A stretch of 64,000 nucleotides of DNA from Trematomus loennbergii (Eukaryota; Chordata; Actinopteri; Perciformes; Nototheniidae): positions 20,573,803-20,637,802 of the forward strand of contig JAAOOA010000002.1 in assembly GCA_012861695.1 (NCBI GenBank), read 5' to 3'. Shown piece by piece: positions 1 through 29,378 of this stretch; the stretch's first letter is position 1; each line of letters opens with the position of its first letter. The notes beneath the pieces are model-generated. The model was not told where the DNA came from, ran no database searches, and worked only from the letters and a program-made list of their open reading frames with translations. A program made the translations under genes and the position numbers.

Positions 1-780
1 GAGGGAGCAAATAGAGGGAGAATAGCAGGGGGCCTAATACTGAGCCCTGTGGGACCCCATACAGGAGTGGAGCAGAGGATGACTTGGAGTCACCAAGGCT
101 GACAGAGAAAGTTCTGTCCTTCAGATATGACCTGAACTATTCCAGGGCTTTCCCCTCAATGCCCACCCACTTCTCCAAGCGAGAGATCAGGATGTCATGG
201 TCGACTGTATCGAAAGCAGCAGTTAAATCAATAAGTAGAAGCACAACGCAGTCCCCAGAGTCAGTAGATAAAAGGATGTAATTAAAAACTCTTAAAATCG
301 CTGTTTCAGTGCTGCGCATAGTTTTAAAACCGGATTGAAAAACCTCCAGTATATTGTTATCTTCCAGAAAAAACATAATTTGACTGTAGACAATCTTCTC
401 CAGGATTTTGACATAAAAGGCATTTTGGAAATGGGCCTAAAATTTGCCAGAACTGTGGGATCCAGACTGGGTTTTTTAATACGAGGTTGCACTACTGCAT
501 GCTTCAGGTTTTCAGGGACCTTCCCTGAGAGCAGACTGCTGTTTATAACTGCCAGCACAGATGGTCCAACAGTGAGGAAAACCTCTTTAAAAAGTCGAGG
601 TGCGAGAGGGTCATTTGGAGAACCAGAGGGCTTTAACTTGGAGACAATCTCCTGTACAAAAGACAGAGCTACAGGCTCAAACTGATTAAAGACAGCAGAG
701 CACAGTGCAGGAACTGAGGGGTCATTTGCAGGAGCAGAGATTTGAGCTCTAGTGGAGTTTACCTTATTAATAAAAAAGTA
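1..780 (-). mobile_element. L2/CR1-group LINE fragment (reverse transcriptase part)
   Basis: Read on the minus strand, this is part of a non-LTR retrotransposon ORF2. Visible reverse transcriptase blocks in order are a NFRPIS motif (about 440), a LIDLTAAFDTVDHDIL block carrying the first catalytic aspartate (about 190-240), and [14 protein letters not shown] (about 20-65). The last block is the region just before the F/YADD box, which lies beyond the left edge. The frame changes between blocks near 400 and there is a stop near 140, so this copy is dead. The DTVDHD and [10 protein letters not shown] wording is typical of the L2/Maui LINEs common in teleosts. The right boundary, where similarity fades around 780, is approximate and looks like 5' truncation. 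No target duplication could be set. Confidence 0.88.
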
Positions 781-4493
<3,713 letters not shown>

Positions 4494-5065
4494 AGCAATG
4501 TCTGCTGGTAGCAGATTAGTTAGAAGAATGAAAACAATGGCCAAGCTTTACGCAAGAGAAGCAAAACAGATGAGGAAAGGAATACAGAAGGGCAAATGTA
4601 GAAATGATAGAGGGAGGAGTAATATTGAGTAGTATTTGAGAACGACTAGATAGGAGAAGGGCAGGTGTTTAAAAGGAATGAAAAGTAGAAACCATTCAGC
4701 AAAGATGAGGAAGAAATTGGTTTTATGTGATTTGGAATTAGGAAACTCAAGGAACGCGGCCTGAGTTTCAGTCGGAAGTTTAGAAAGCTGTGTGTGCATG
4801 CCCTTTTGGGAGATGAATGGACAGATGAAAGCATAGAATGCTACAGATGTGGGCTCAATTATCTGTGAGGCAACAGTTGGAGTGCCTAGGGCATCGCCCC
4901 TCTCTCTTTTTCAGTCCTATACTAAAGCAGCCTGTTCATTATTTGGGATCCAACATTATCAATGTGCTATGCATGCACACACGCACAAACGTCATTTGAC
5001 ATTCAGAAATTCACAGTGTGGTACATGTGTGATAGATTTGTGTTAACACCAATGCCCCCCCAACA

Positions 5066-5111
<46 letters not shown>

Positions 5112-5539
5112 TTTTGCCATAATCCATCAGAGCTGTCCCCGGTGTGTCCTGTTCTTGCCGGTGGCCAGCAGGTGTCACATAGTGAGTCAACTTGGCTCAT
5201 GCTGAGCTGTTGGCAGGGGACCAGGCTGTCCCCATGTCAAACACACAAACACTGGTGCATACACACACTTTGCTTGCAAACAAATATACACTCACTACTG
5301 TACACACGGAAAGTGACACTCACACAGCTGCTGGCATGCTTCAGCTTTTCTGACAGGCTGACAGAGGGCTGCTGGCTTTACACCCACACAACTTCGCAAC
5401 CTACTGGCCCAAAGTCCATCAATCTCTGTAACATAAAACATAAGCATGCACATAAGCCCACTGGCATACAGAGTACTGTACATGTGAAGAGGAGAGTAGA
5501 AAGAAGCATTGTTCTAGCGCTATATAGATTAATATAGAG
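4494..5539. other. Non-coding; includes a (CA)n array
   Basis: A CA array runs from 5062 to 5109 with one CC interruption. The rest is purine-rich or CA-rich unique sequence with no recognisable exon. Confidence 0.6.
5062..5109. repeat. (CA)n microsatellite
   Basis: An alternating CA tract of about 48 bp with a single CACCAC interruption. Confidence 0.95.
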
Positions 5540-6151
5540 CAGGGGTACTCAAACTTTTTTAGTAAAGGTCCACTTGTGAACTTTATACAAGGTCACTGGT
5601 CCGGATCAATGCCAGTAAAGTCGTCGTCGTCCCCCCCCCCCCCCCCCGGAGCGGAGAAACGAAACTGAAATTAAGAAGCAGTTTCTTACGGCGCTCTATG
5701 CATGAGGGGGTTTCCCGACATGTCGTTGCAGTAAATTAAAGGGTGTTTCATGTTGTCGTTGCTGTGGTCCTTCGGCAAACGGCGCCCCTGTATACACACA
5801 CACATTCAATATATACATACAGTATGGTGGCTTGAACTAGTGGGAGAAATGGCACTGTTTGTCTGTAGCCAATGCCTTGAACCTCGGCAAAAAAGGCATT
5901 AGAAGCATTAGAAAGTCAAGGTAAACTTGCGGTTAACTTGCGGTCTGCAATGCGTGTCACGCTCGCGCACACAAGTAAATATATATGCACGTTCATTCTC
6001 ACAATGCGTCAGACACAAGACGCGCGTACACAATGATGTACATTAATTTATCAGAATCAGAATTTTTTTTTTTTTTTTATATAATGGGACACAGGGTTCG
6101 GTCCGGATTGATTTGCAGTTCGGTCCTTGGTCCGGAGTTTGAGAAGCCCTG
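5540..6151. mobile_element. Non-autonomous hAT-like DNA transposon (612 bp)
   Basis: The left end reads CAGGGGTACTCAAACT and the reverse complement of the right end reads CAGGGCTTCTCAAACT (14 of 16 identical). The element is flanked by an identical 8-bp duplication, atatagag, at 5532-5539 and 6152-6159. CAGGG-type termini with an 8-bp target duplication are the hallmark of the hAT superfamily. There is no transposase frame, so it is a MITE-like copy that would need a transposase in trans. The interior holds a pure C run near 5631-5647, a poly-T run near 6063-6078, and several CpG-rich stretches (5930-6025). The repeated word ggtccgga occurs close to both ends. Confidence 0.92.
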
Positions 6152-6159
6152 ATATAGAG

Positions 6160-9100
6160 TAATATAGAGTTATAACTGTCCCACAGTACCTCCCAATCAG
6201 TGAGCTTTATTCTGAGCTTGTTCCAGATGTCTAACTTGCCACCCACATCTCTGGTTGAGAAAGCTGTGTCCTTTGAAAGTGAAACTGAGGGTGGTAACCT
6301 TTCAAACTGTCCCAGGGCGTTAGAGCCTAGATCAACAAATGTGGTGAAGTAACAGCTTTTAAATCTGAGCATCTTTACACGTTGAATGTATAGCAGAATG
6401 TTCTTTTCCTTGCAGCTTTATAGAAAAGGTTCTAATTTATCATCTTGTCCATCTGGTACTTTAGGAAATGGGTTGCAAGGATTTGGTGCTTATGATTGGG
6501 TTTTTTTAACACCTTGATGGAGGATTCATTTGAATAAAAAGCTGAGAGGTGTTCTCTTGACTGCAGCATGATTTTGAATTCACAGCAAAAGTGAAACAAT
6601 AAATACTAAACAGTTTACCTGAGAGTCTTATCCACGACTAATGTAGCTCTTGTGTTGAATGAAAATGGCTTTGAGAGGACAGTAAGCAGTTATAGATATT
6701 GGTTTGGGCATAAAAAAATAAATGGCAATTAAAACAGAATACTAGACTATCGGCATAAAATTAAGACCTGCATTTGTTGGTGTGTTTGGTCAGGTCATTA
6801 GCGTTATGTTTTGTTTACAAGGTAGTGCAGAAGAGGAATTTTATCTCAGAGGCCAGAGGTACATGTTAGCCACAGTATAAATGCACTGTAGATAAACATT
6901 ACTGATGTTGTTGTCCCTCTGGCTACATTACATTTCATGTTTTTACTGCACTTGTAAGCTAATATTGTGTCTCACTGTTAGAAAACCCTGAGAGCTGTTT
7001 TGCACAGTGTATGATAAAATGTGTTACAGGCAATCTTCTCACGAGTTCTTAGACTACAAAATGTTCATTCAAAATTCAACTGGCTCTAACACAAGTAAGA
7101 TTCACTCCATCCTTCCCTTCCTGGTGCATGCACAATGTACTGTATGTGTGCACATATGAATGGAGCGGGACATATTGTGATCAATGAGGTCTCTTTTTAG
7201 CAAGCTTAAAGTCTCAAAAGTACACACCCACACACACACATACATGGCAGGTGTCACACCTTGGCAGCTCCCAATAGAACCAGGTTAGTGGGTCCCTCAT
7301 TATGTTCCGTTACTGTTTGGCTGTTTGAGGGGAACCTGGCAGTAAAGCAGAGCAGAGGAAAAGCCAAAAGGTGGCAGCCGTCAGAAGTCAGACAAAAGAC
7401 CATGAAAAAGGAAATCCTGCTTCATTTATTGAAGAACAAGCAGCTGTGAGGGTCTTTCTGTCCATTGTTGTGGTCAGTGTTCTTTGTTTACTGTGGCTCT
7501 TTGATGTTGGTGTTGTTTTTTGACAAACTCCTGGCTGGAGAACAGTCAGCGGGTCTTCATGCAGTGTATTTGATGGGCTGACTGTGAGCAGCTGGGCAGG
7601 ATGATAGAGCAGAAGGAGAGGGCTGCACTGATTGTTTAACTGAAATGAAAGACAATTGGATCCTGGCTTCATGAACCATACCATTCAAGCATTTAAACGC
7701 CTGCATCCTCTGTTATTTATGGTAATCAACATCATTAAATGAGCATTATAAACACGTACTCCATCAAAACTAAAATTTGAAATAAAACTTTTATATACCA
7801 TCTATAAAAAAATGATGAATTCACAATAAAACAAGCTGCAATGGAAGTAAAGAGGCTATAATCATATAATGTTCTGCAAAGCAAGGCAGAGGACAGAGTG
7901 CTAGAAACTTGGAGGTAAGACTTTGTTTAGGTGAGTTTGATTTTTAACAGGGAAATGGACAATGAAAAACAACTTTTAGTTGTCAAAACCTGCAACAATT
8001 TAAATTGTTCATGTAATTGCAAACTGAACATGGAGATAGCATTCAGGTAGTGTTTATCAAATGACACACAGACGGTGAAAGAAAAATAGAAACACAGCCA
8101 ATAAACAAATAAACAATATAGCAAAGATCATTTGTATGCTTGGCTGAGTTTGAAAGGCTGATGAAAACAGACCAAACAGTACCTCCTTTTCTTCTGTTGC
8201 TATAGAGAAAGCTGCACATCAATGCAAATGAGATGGAAAATAACCAAAAAATGCCATTTCAGGTTTTGAATCTTAAAAACATTATCATTCAGCCAATTAT
8301 AGAAACACATGCTTGTTCACATTTTAGTACAACACATCAGGAATTCACTTGAAACATGTTCAACATTTAAAAGGAAATACTTTATGAAGAACAACACAAT
8401 TGGTGTTCTGTGTGAAACTAAATATTTACACACACTCTGTCAGGGAGAGTTTGAGTGACAGGTAGAGATTCCCTCTGCAGTGGTGAAGGTGAATACCAAT
8501 GCTGTTTGGCCCAGATCAAAGTGCCTCCTCTTCACATCCCTTTCCTCTCTTGGTCCTCATTCCTTCCCTTTCTCATCTTGTCCTCCCATTCTTCTTTCCT
8601 TCTGAGTTTTTCTGTTACCCAGCCTTCTGTCTTATCTTTTTCTCCGCTCCGGCACTTTTTACCTCCCGGCATTCATCACCAGGCACCATCCTCTCCTCCT
8701 CAATTATCCTTCTTCTACCGGTCACTTCTCCCTTCTGCCTGCCCTCCTTCTCACCCCTGAATTCCCTCTGCTTTCTCTTTTTACTCTCCTTAGGTTGTGT
8801 GAGGAATGATCCACACCAAGCTATCTCCGCCCTATACCTCTTGCCCCTCTCTCTCTCTCAGCTGCATGTGAGGGATTGTGTACATTCAGTGGCCCAGCTA
8901 TCTCCAAATAGCCCATTAATCATTGAAGCTTGGCATTGCGGGGAGAGACGGCCATGCAGTGCAGAACTATTAGCACAGCTGAACCACACTGATCATCGTC
9001 CCCCTCTTCTTCACTTCTCCTCTGTCCCTCACTTACCCCTCTCTGAATCTCCCCCATCTGCCTTTCTTCTCTGTCTCACGTCAGCAGAAATTCTGCTTCT

Positions 9101-12100
9101 GGAAGATGAGAAGATAATCTGTTTCTAAAAATGAACAAAGATAGAGGCCTACAATCAGTGAAACCAAGTATCTTAAATGTGAGGATTTTCAGATTGTCTA
9201 AGTATTATATATTATTTCAAAATAGTCGGTGTGTCCATTTTACGGGCACTCGCTGTCCCTTCGCTCTGCCACCTCTCCCTTAGCTCATTTCGATAGGGCG
9301 TGTTTGTGTATATATATATTTTGTGCCTGTGTGTAATTTGAAATAACACCAGAGTGAAGAAGTGAATTTCCCCTCAGAATATAAAGTGATCCTAATCCGA
9401 ATCCTAATATAAGATTTATAACCCATATGTGTACAAGTATATTTAATCAAACAGGTACAGGATGGCTGTTTTGAAATATACTGTACATCAGGCCTATGGA
9501 CTTATTATGGTAGCTGATGGAAATTAATACATTGTCCAATGCTATTTGTCACTCTGGAAAGGCAGTTTAAAAACTTCACTAGGCTCCACAAAATAATGAG
9601 TCTTCATCTCGTTATGACTTTAATCCTTTAACCCTTTAAGACCCATTTTCGATGATTAAAATTAAATTGCACATTTAATGATATTGACAATAATTGTGGC
9701 TCTTATTACAAGGTTAAATGTAATTTGGATACAATGTGAACGTGCTATTTTGTTTAAACTCCCAGTAAGAAACCACTCAGATTCCACAATGTGCTTTCCA
9801 ACTGCAACCTGAAAGATGGTCCTCCTCTAAGACGCGTCTCATTGCGAGGAAACCAACATGTTGAACTGCATCTGAGCTCCAGTCAGCCAACAGATGGAGT
9901 ATACTCCGTCACTGTGATGCAGGGCTTTCATTTACCAATTTTCTCAATGTGTTCTGTCACTCATTGGTATTCATTCCCTCTAAATGCCGCTCTGTATGAT
10001 GGCCATTTTATTAGGCTGCAACACTAACATGGGCTTCTCCCTGCCTTGCTAATCCCTGTGTGGATAGAGGACGGGAAGCTATAATGCCAGTGTGTTATTG
10101 AGCTGTAATCCCTCACACTATCCCTCCTTTCAATGTTCCACATTAAAGGGGAAAAGGTAAATCAATTAATTAGGTTGTTCGCTTATATGACCAAGATAAT
10201 GCCCAAAGATGCGGCTGAAAATCTGATTTAGCGTCTTGCTCTTACAGTCAGTTATTCATCGGTTTTATTTCTTGGTAAGTACTACTCCAAAATCCCTTCA
10301 AGCAAGAAACCTGCTACTGTCGAGCCGAAACCCACAACTCCCAACTGTAGTCGTTTAAGAGTCGTTTAAGTTTGTGACCCGTGAAAGAAATAAAGAGAAA
10401 CTGAGGGAAGAACATTTCAAGCTATTCTCAGTCTTTTTATCTCTTCAGCTTTTCAAACAGATGCTCTGCTTGTCAGCTTGGGACAGACAAACTACAACAT
10501 TGGTCTGAGTGTGTCAGTTGTATGCAAATTCATATTCATTAAAATATGTGCTTCTCATTGTCAAATCATGATGTGCGCACCCCCTGACACTGCAGCCGGC
10601 CCATCTGCTTGTACAATACATATTCATATACTGTACACTCACACAGTATACATGCATCCATACAGTTCCTTTATTTCCCTCCATCGTCCTTACACACTCA
10701 TAAATGCACAACCATATTAAAACTCTTACATCGAGTCATGGGAGTATGATTGGGAACAGCGAGAGAGATTACAGACTGATATTGTTTAATTTCCCTTGGG
10801 TGCACTGTGTTAGAAGAGCCCAAAGCATATGGCTGCCTGCCTGTTGCATTTTATATGTTCATATTCAGACCAACTTGCATTAAACTGTTTTTAAATGCCT
10901 GTTTTAGTGTGTTCGTTATCCATTAGACTTTTTGTTAAAATATCTTAATGTTCTGTGTGTCTGTCTGTCAGTTTGTGTGTTAATGTTTAGCTTTACATTC
11001 CTGGCAGATAGATGGGTTGGGTTGATGACCTCTCAATGTGTACTGAACCTGCCAGTCCGTGCCACTCAGCCACCTGTGTCTTCCTGTAGCTTTTATCCCA
11101 TAGGACTTAGTTGATTGATATGTCAGGCAGTTTGCTGGCCACCTCACGGGTCCTTACGCTACTCAGGTCTCATCCCTGTGATCTTAGTATGACTGATGTG
11201 TCAAGCGGTCCCTCCAGCCGTCTCTTTTTGCACCCTGCAGGGCCTCTTGTGGCCGGTTGAACAGACTTTCTGGAAGGTTGTATGTCATCTTTCACAATAT
11301 GGATGATGGATGCTATATATATCTTTCTGTTTTCTTTTCTCCTTCTTTTTCTTTGAGTCCCTTTTTTATTGTGTGGGTTTCCTTCTCTCCATTGCCATCT
11401 CTGTCTGTAAATCTCTAAAGTTTTTGACTGAAGGAATTGGCATACAGAGTTACAATTTGTCTCAGAGGTAGTTGCTAGTTCTGCAACCTGTCAAAGAAAC
11501 GTATTGAGACACATTAACACAAGCAGCGGACATTTTTAGACCTTATCTTTGTGTGTATAAGAAAGAGACATCATGGCTTATAATTTGGCTGTGTATGGCA
11601 CATACATTCTCGCACATTTCATGCATGAACAAACATGAATGTGAAGGTCTAATTGGACGCTAATAAGGAAGAGATGAACAGAATGTGTCTAGTGACAGCC
11701 TTGGTATCACTGGCATACTAATTTGATTGCATAGTACCTTGAGACTGGCAGATCTGTCTATCATTTCCCCCTTACAGTCCTCCAGGGAGAAGGAATTTGA
11801 GGGGGACTTTGGGAAAGGTGTATTAACGCACAAAAGTAAAGTGGATAAAGTGTTTAAGAAGAGCTCACACATTGAGTTAGGAAGAGGAGGAGGCATGGTG
11901 GTCAGAAGGTAAGATGAAAAAGCAAGGATGAGGGGTCCATTTGTATTGTCTTTCTTGTTAAATACACAGATTCTTGGTTGAGTTAAGGGCTCTGAAGATG
12001 CTCTGCAGGTGGAGTACCCTGCATGAGTCATAGATTAGTAGGAGACTAGGTGTGTCAGCAGGAATAACGCTGTCCTCAGTGACAGACAGCCATAAAGAAA

Positions 12101-13257
12101 GTAGAAGGAGAGCTGGACTTGCTCATTAAACACTACACACACTCTGTCGTCCTTCTTTGATCTCCTTTTCCCCCCATGATCTACTGCCACAGATTGACAT
12201 CATCAGCTTTCACGCAGTTTCCTCCTCCTGCTCACATTGTAACACTGAGGAAATACTTCTGTGTTGAAGCCTAACAGTTCTGCTGTTGATTTGATAGTCA
12301 GGCTGTGAAGAAGAGGCAGTCTGGAAGAACACTATAGCCATAAAGGGGAGCCTTATTGGCAGAGGTTTAAAGTAAACACAAACACCAGGGATGCCACAGT
12401 AAGGAACATTGTCCACCGGTTAATAAACTTGTGGCAACATCGGTATTGCCTATTAAACCGGACATTTACAAGAATAGATATTTGTTGATGACGTTGGATG
12501 GCTGTGTGGCCAGCCTCTCAAGTGAAGCTTTCTCTGCAGGCCCTCAGGTTCCCATCTGCCGCCACTGTGTCGCGACCGCTTCCTCCTCCACATGGATTCA
12601 TACTAAAGGTTTAAAGATTGCCTCATTAACTCTACAAGTTTCCTATTAGCATTGGGGATTACATCCAGAAATACTTTGAGACTAAATCTTCAACATTGTC
12701 TTGCCGGTCAAATCCAACTCCCGGTCCTATACTGTATGCTTACACTTTCAGTTTATTGTTGTAGTTGCTTTGCTCAAATATTAGCCAAATGATACTTTAC
12801 AAATTCAATATTTTTTTTTAACTCAGTCACTAATTGCCTTCTTGAGTATTAACTTATATAATTAAAATAGAAAGACTATGGTGAGGGCAATGGAAAAGTA
12901 ATACAATCAGTTAGTGACCACCAAAACAAGCTGAACATCACACGCACATGTTCACACATTTCCCTTTAAATCTAAACTAGGTGCCTCCTGTGTTATGAAA
13001 CAGCCTTGTCTAGCATAAACACATTGACACACTCACAAACACATTTGCAGAGGGACTGAGTGTAAATCTGTCCTCCCTTTTAACGTCACACACTCTTAAA
13101 TTAACCTGGGCTAAACTTGAATGAGTGTGTGCGTGTGTGTGCATGTGTTTATGTCACATAGCTCAGGCTCAATTTAACTAGCAGCTGCCCTGTGAATGTC
13201 ACCCTGCTCTTTCCACAAACCCCAAACACACAAACACTAACACAGGCACAGGCAAAG

Positions 13258-13258
<1 letters not shown>
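6160..13258. other. Long non-coding stretch, no gene seen
   Basis: No splice-supported exon, RNA gene or clear transposon was recognised over about 7 kb. Pyrimidine-rich DNA at 8520-9080 gives a 209-codon chance frame. The minus-strand frame at 6043-6372, next to the hAT element, has no recognisable motif. Unique AT-rich sequence makes up the rest. Confidence 0.55.
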
Positions 13259-13299
<41 letters not shown>

Positions 13300-13328
13300 A
13301 CGCACACGCACACACACACACACACACC
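13259..13328. repeat. (CA)n microsatellite with CACACG units
   Basis: About 70 bp of CA repeats, with a central block of four CACACG hexamers. Confidence 0.95.
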
Positions 13329-13625
13329 ACCTTTTTTCTTAAGTGTACTATGGAAAGTGGTGTTAGCCAGCAGCAGTTTCAGGGAAATTGATGAGCTCTT
13401 GTAATGAAAGTGTCACACACCTGTTTGTTGTTTCCTATGGGAAGACTACAGAAAAACACATACAGTATACACCATAGACTGTATATAAAAATATCAACTC
13501 CCATGGCAGGACACATGAAGGACTATTAACACAAAGAGATGGGGACTGCTCAATCACTATGGTTACACAGATGGGCCCCAGAGAGAGACCGGCCAGCACC
13601 AAGGCTGGAGGCAAATTACGCAAGC

Positions 13626-13696
13626 ACACACACAAACACACACACACACACACAAATACACTCACACACACCACACACACAGACACACACACACAG
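13626..13696. repeat. Imperfect (CA)n microsatellite
   Basis: A CA-rich tract with AAA, TACACT, CC and GAC interruptions, making it older and less pure than its neighbours. Confidence 0.9.
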
Positions 13697-25699
<12,003 letters not shown>

Positions 25700-25904
25700 T
25701 CAAGACTAATGTGTCTCATGCTCTCCCTGAGGTTTCTCCCATTTTCCCCTTTAAACTGTGGGGTTTTTCTCCGGAGGTTTTTCCTTGTACGATGTGAGGG
25801 TCTAAGGACAGAGGGTGTCGTATTGTCATACTGATATTCTGTACAAACTGTGAAGTCCACTGAGACAAATGTAACATTTGTGATATTGGGCTATATAAAT
25901 AAAC

Positions 25905-25942
<38 letters not shown>
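25700..25942 (+). mobile_element. L2/SINE-type 3' end with (TTGA)n tail
   Basis: The sequence runs through a T-rich ggtttttctccggaggtttt block to gggctatataaataaa and then into about eight TTGA/TGAT tetramers (25906-25942). A ctatataaataaa(a/c)attga end followed by short tandem tetramers is characteristic of the 3' tails of fish L2-clade LINEs and the SINEs that borrow them. The left boundary is uncertain; similarity may begin before 25700. No coding remnant is visible. Confidence 0.68.
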
Positions 25943-28900
25943 ACACAGTTGTAAAATCACACTGTCCCAGGCCTGAATCTCTCCTCAGCCCCACAGGACG
26001 TCTCTGTAGGCTGGGCTAATTACACAGATTACAAACCTTCCCTTCTTTTGCTCTAATTAGCATTAGTGTGCCGCATGGACCAAATGGGTCTGGACTGGGT
26101 CCTGGCCCTCCATTCTTGCAGGCGATTAAGATCTCCTTCCACAGCGTGACTCTCATTACTTCATTAATAACTTGGCTGACTTGTTCCAACTCTGCTGGTT
26201 CCAGTCTCCCTGAGGAGATTTGGTCTGGGCTGCAGTGTTGGATTTAACATTTTTCTTAAAGATTTCCCAACTGCTAACTTCTACCGAAAATGCTTCTGCT
26301 TTTTTTTTTCTCCACTATATGTATTCATATCTTGCCAGCCCATATTGGTTTGGATTCTCATCATGATCATCCCCTTACTCATAACTCTAGCCTCAGAAAC
26401 TGTAATTGTCATCAGCACAAAAGCACGGCTATATTCACTCTGATTTCTGTAGTGATTGTCAACATTATCATTAGCATTCCGATTCAATCTTCTATGACTT
26501 CTTCATCACAGTAATACTCTTCTCTTACCCCTCAGTGATATATTACCTCTCCCTTCATAACATTTAATGTTGTTCTTTCCCGCTCTCAATTTCTTTATGC
26601 TTACAGCAATATGTACATATTTTTCTCTTTTCTGTAATTGTTAGTTTGGATATAATGCTTCTTGATTAATGCTTAGCTATGTGAACTCTGACTGAATTAT
26701 CCATTTAGCACCTGTAAACTAAGGTGATTTTGGTAAGTCTGAGTCTGTCCTCATTGGGCCACAATCTGTACACATTCACTACACTGCAGACAGGAAACAG
26801 ACGTGCTTCACATTCAAATGAATGTAATAGCTGTGAGTGCTTGTATATACAATGGGCGAGATGTTTCTCTCACAATTCATTTCACACTTCGTTAGCAAGT
26901 GAAATTGTTGGCTGGATATACAGTATGGAAGGGAAGATCAATATATTACAGCCAGGTATTAGTAGTGCAATCCAATACAAGCGCTGCATGGGGTTCATCA
27001 GATTGTGTAAACACAATTACAAAAACTAGGTTATGCATCGTAGTCCATGAACATATCAGACTCAAAATATACATACACGTGGTGGTGCTTGCACATGCAT
27101 ATAATTAACTTGGAAATGAGGAATACCCAGAAATGTACACACACATACACCTTTTTGTTGTGCTGCTCTTCACTCACTCAGTGATTTGAATGGAGTAAAT
27201 CATCATTGTGCTTAGAAAGAAGATTGATGGCTGGTCTCCACAGTTTGGCTAACCTTTCTATTTAGAACGACAGGTCAGTCGTCCAGTTAAGGAGCCGACC
27301 CCCATTGTGGTCATCTGACATCTCCATTCATCATCACACAGGCTGCATCCTGCTGCTGCTTTCTCAAGGCACAGACTGCTTTGTGTGGCACTTGTGTTCA
27401 TGTTGCCGCATATGGAAAAAGGTGTATGTTACATAGGGTCGGCAATATCATATAATATTGCTATTCTTGGATTGAAGTCCTTTTAATACAATATGGCTGG
27501 GTGCTTTAGGTCATTTTGGTAAATACTGAAGGACTGCATGATTGCAAAACATATTTTTGTATGTGATGTTCTGATTATCTGTGTGTTGAAGTACAAAACA
27601 TTATGTTCTGCTTTGATGATCAAATTTTTGATCTGATGAAATGTTTTAGAAGTCTCCTACAAGTCTCAGAAACTCAGCTTGTATTATTAAAGAGTCCATA
27701 GGAGTCTTGGCTTAGCTTTAGGTAATTCATAATGGGTAGACGTTGCGGGAGTGTTTAGGGGATAAATTATTAATATATTCTATGAAGTATAGGGAATTCT
27801 GTCATGACAGCCAGGATTGGTTCTTCTTAGTCTGAAAGACATGACATGGTGATGGACCTGGGCATTGAGTCTATTTTCTGGCCTCTTGTGGCCCTGTGTC
27901 TCACATAACCAGGCAGGACATTTCCCATCAGCTGGTCTGGCCTTGTAGCACAGTCATGTTTCTGATGCTTCATTTTCTGTCTTCTGGTTCTGCCCGAGTT
28001 TTACTTCAAGGTGAGCTCTTCCCCTTGGTCCCTGAAAAGAGAGAGGGAGAGGGGGCATGTGAGAGGGAGTATCCTCCAAGGTCACTTTTGGTGTCTCACC
28101 GTTAAAGTTGGCGAGTTCTTGACAAGGCAGAGACAGTTTCAATTTCCCACCAACTGACAAGATGCTCGCTGTTTTTTAAACACATCTGAGACAGATTTAA
28201 GCAGAGGAAGATGTTTTCTGACTTTTTAGTATTATCTGTGGGGCTTTCTTTTTTCTGGCCTTATCTCTCTGTCAGTAATGGGCCTTCAGTGATTCCTGCC
28301 AGATAGCTGCTGCGGATGGACTGTTAGGCAGGCAGATAAAGCAAAGCTTTCCCAGATACTGTAGAACTAGACATGGCTGTTTTTCCTTCCGTTTTTTTAC
28401 CCTCTGTGATCGGTAAATCCCAGTGAATGTCAGTTTGACAGTCGCCACACCTAAAGGTGATGTTGAGGCTGAAGTGTAACAGGATGAACTTTTGTTGACC
28501 ACCTCCTCAATCAAAGACTGACTTCTTCTTCCAGGTGTGTTGAAGACATGGGTCAAAAAGCTTTGATGTGACACATCATGAACATCTTCATAAGGCGGTC
28601 CTGCCTTCAAGCTTGTTTCTCTTTTTATTGTTGTGTGGAACAATTCACCGTGGGGAAGGATGCCATGTCAAAACTGTCTTCAGAAGCTTTTGACACTTTT
28701 GGGAAATGCACACTTCAAAGAAAACAAACTGCGCGTGCCATGTGCAAGAATGCCATAAACAATATTGGCCTCCTGTTGACAAGTTAATGATAAATTAATT
28801 GCCTGGTGGGCACATGAAGTTGAACTCCTCACATTGTCTGCAAGATTAAACCAAAGCTTATCCTCCATAAAGGTCTTCAGTTAACTTTACAACTCTTTAC

Positions 28901-28977
28901 TTTACTTCAATATTACCAAATATTTTTTGGGGAGTAGAGGACAAAATGCAGAGGGGAGGAGTGTTAGGGCTGATAAG
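25943..28977. other. Non-coding stretch, no gene seen
   Basis: No exon, RNA gene or clear transposon was recognised. The sequence is unique and AT-rich with short pyrimidine tracts. Confidence 0.55.
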
Positions 28978-29378
28978 CAGGGGTGCGCATAACTTTCTTA
29001 GTGAGTTACTCAAATGAGTACCAGGAGACAATGTTTGGTACGCAAGGTTATGTGTTCAGCCCCTCTGTTTCGCGAACGTCGACAGGGGGGGTGTGGCTGG
29101 GGTGTTGTATTGAACGTCGAGGGAGCGGTGAGGGTGGGCGCTAGTGGAGCACTCGCGTGGAACTCGCGGCAGAAGTTGTGGCACAATTCCGTTGTACACA
29201 CCGACGTTAACAGCAGCCCCATCTGTGCGCACGGCGACTGGCTCTGTCGTCCAGTGATCGAAGCGCCTTCTGGAAATGCTTCGCAAGTCCGCCGGTGCGC
29301 ATAGTGAGACAAGTGACGGTACGCATTTCAGATGTTTGCCGCGCATGCGTACCTGCGTACCAGTTATGTGCACCCCTG
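28978..29378. mobile_element. Short hAT-like DNA element (401 bp), CpG-rich
   Basis: The left end CAGGGGTGCGCATAACT and the reverse complement of the right end, CAGGGGTGCACATAACT, form a terminal inverted repeat differing at one of 17 positions. The 8-bp flanks ctgataag (28970-28977) and ctgataaa (29379-29386) match at 7 of 8 bases, consistent with a hAT target duplication with one later substitution. The interior (29070-29350) is unusually rich in CpG for this region. No transposase is present; the open frames across it are chance frames. Confidence 0.87.

Noticed and set aside
8499..9128. 209-codon + strand open frame
   Set aside because: It lies in a pyrimidine-rich tract giving Ser/Leu/Pro/Phe low complexity. 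No domain, no splice support and no conserved motif.
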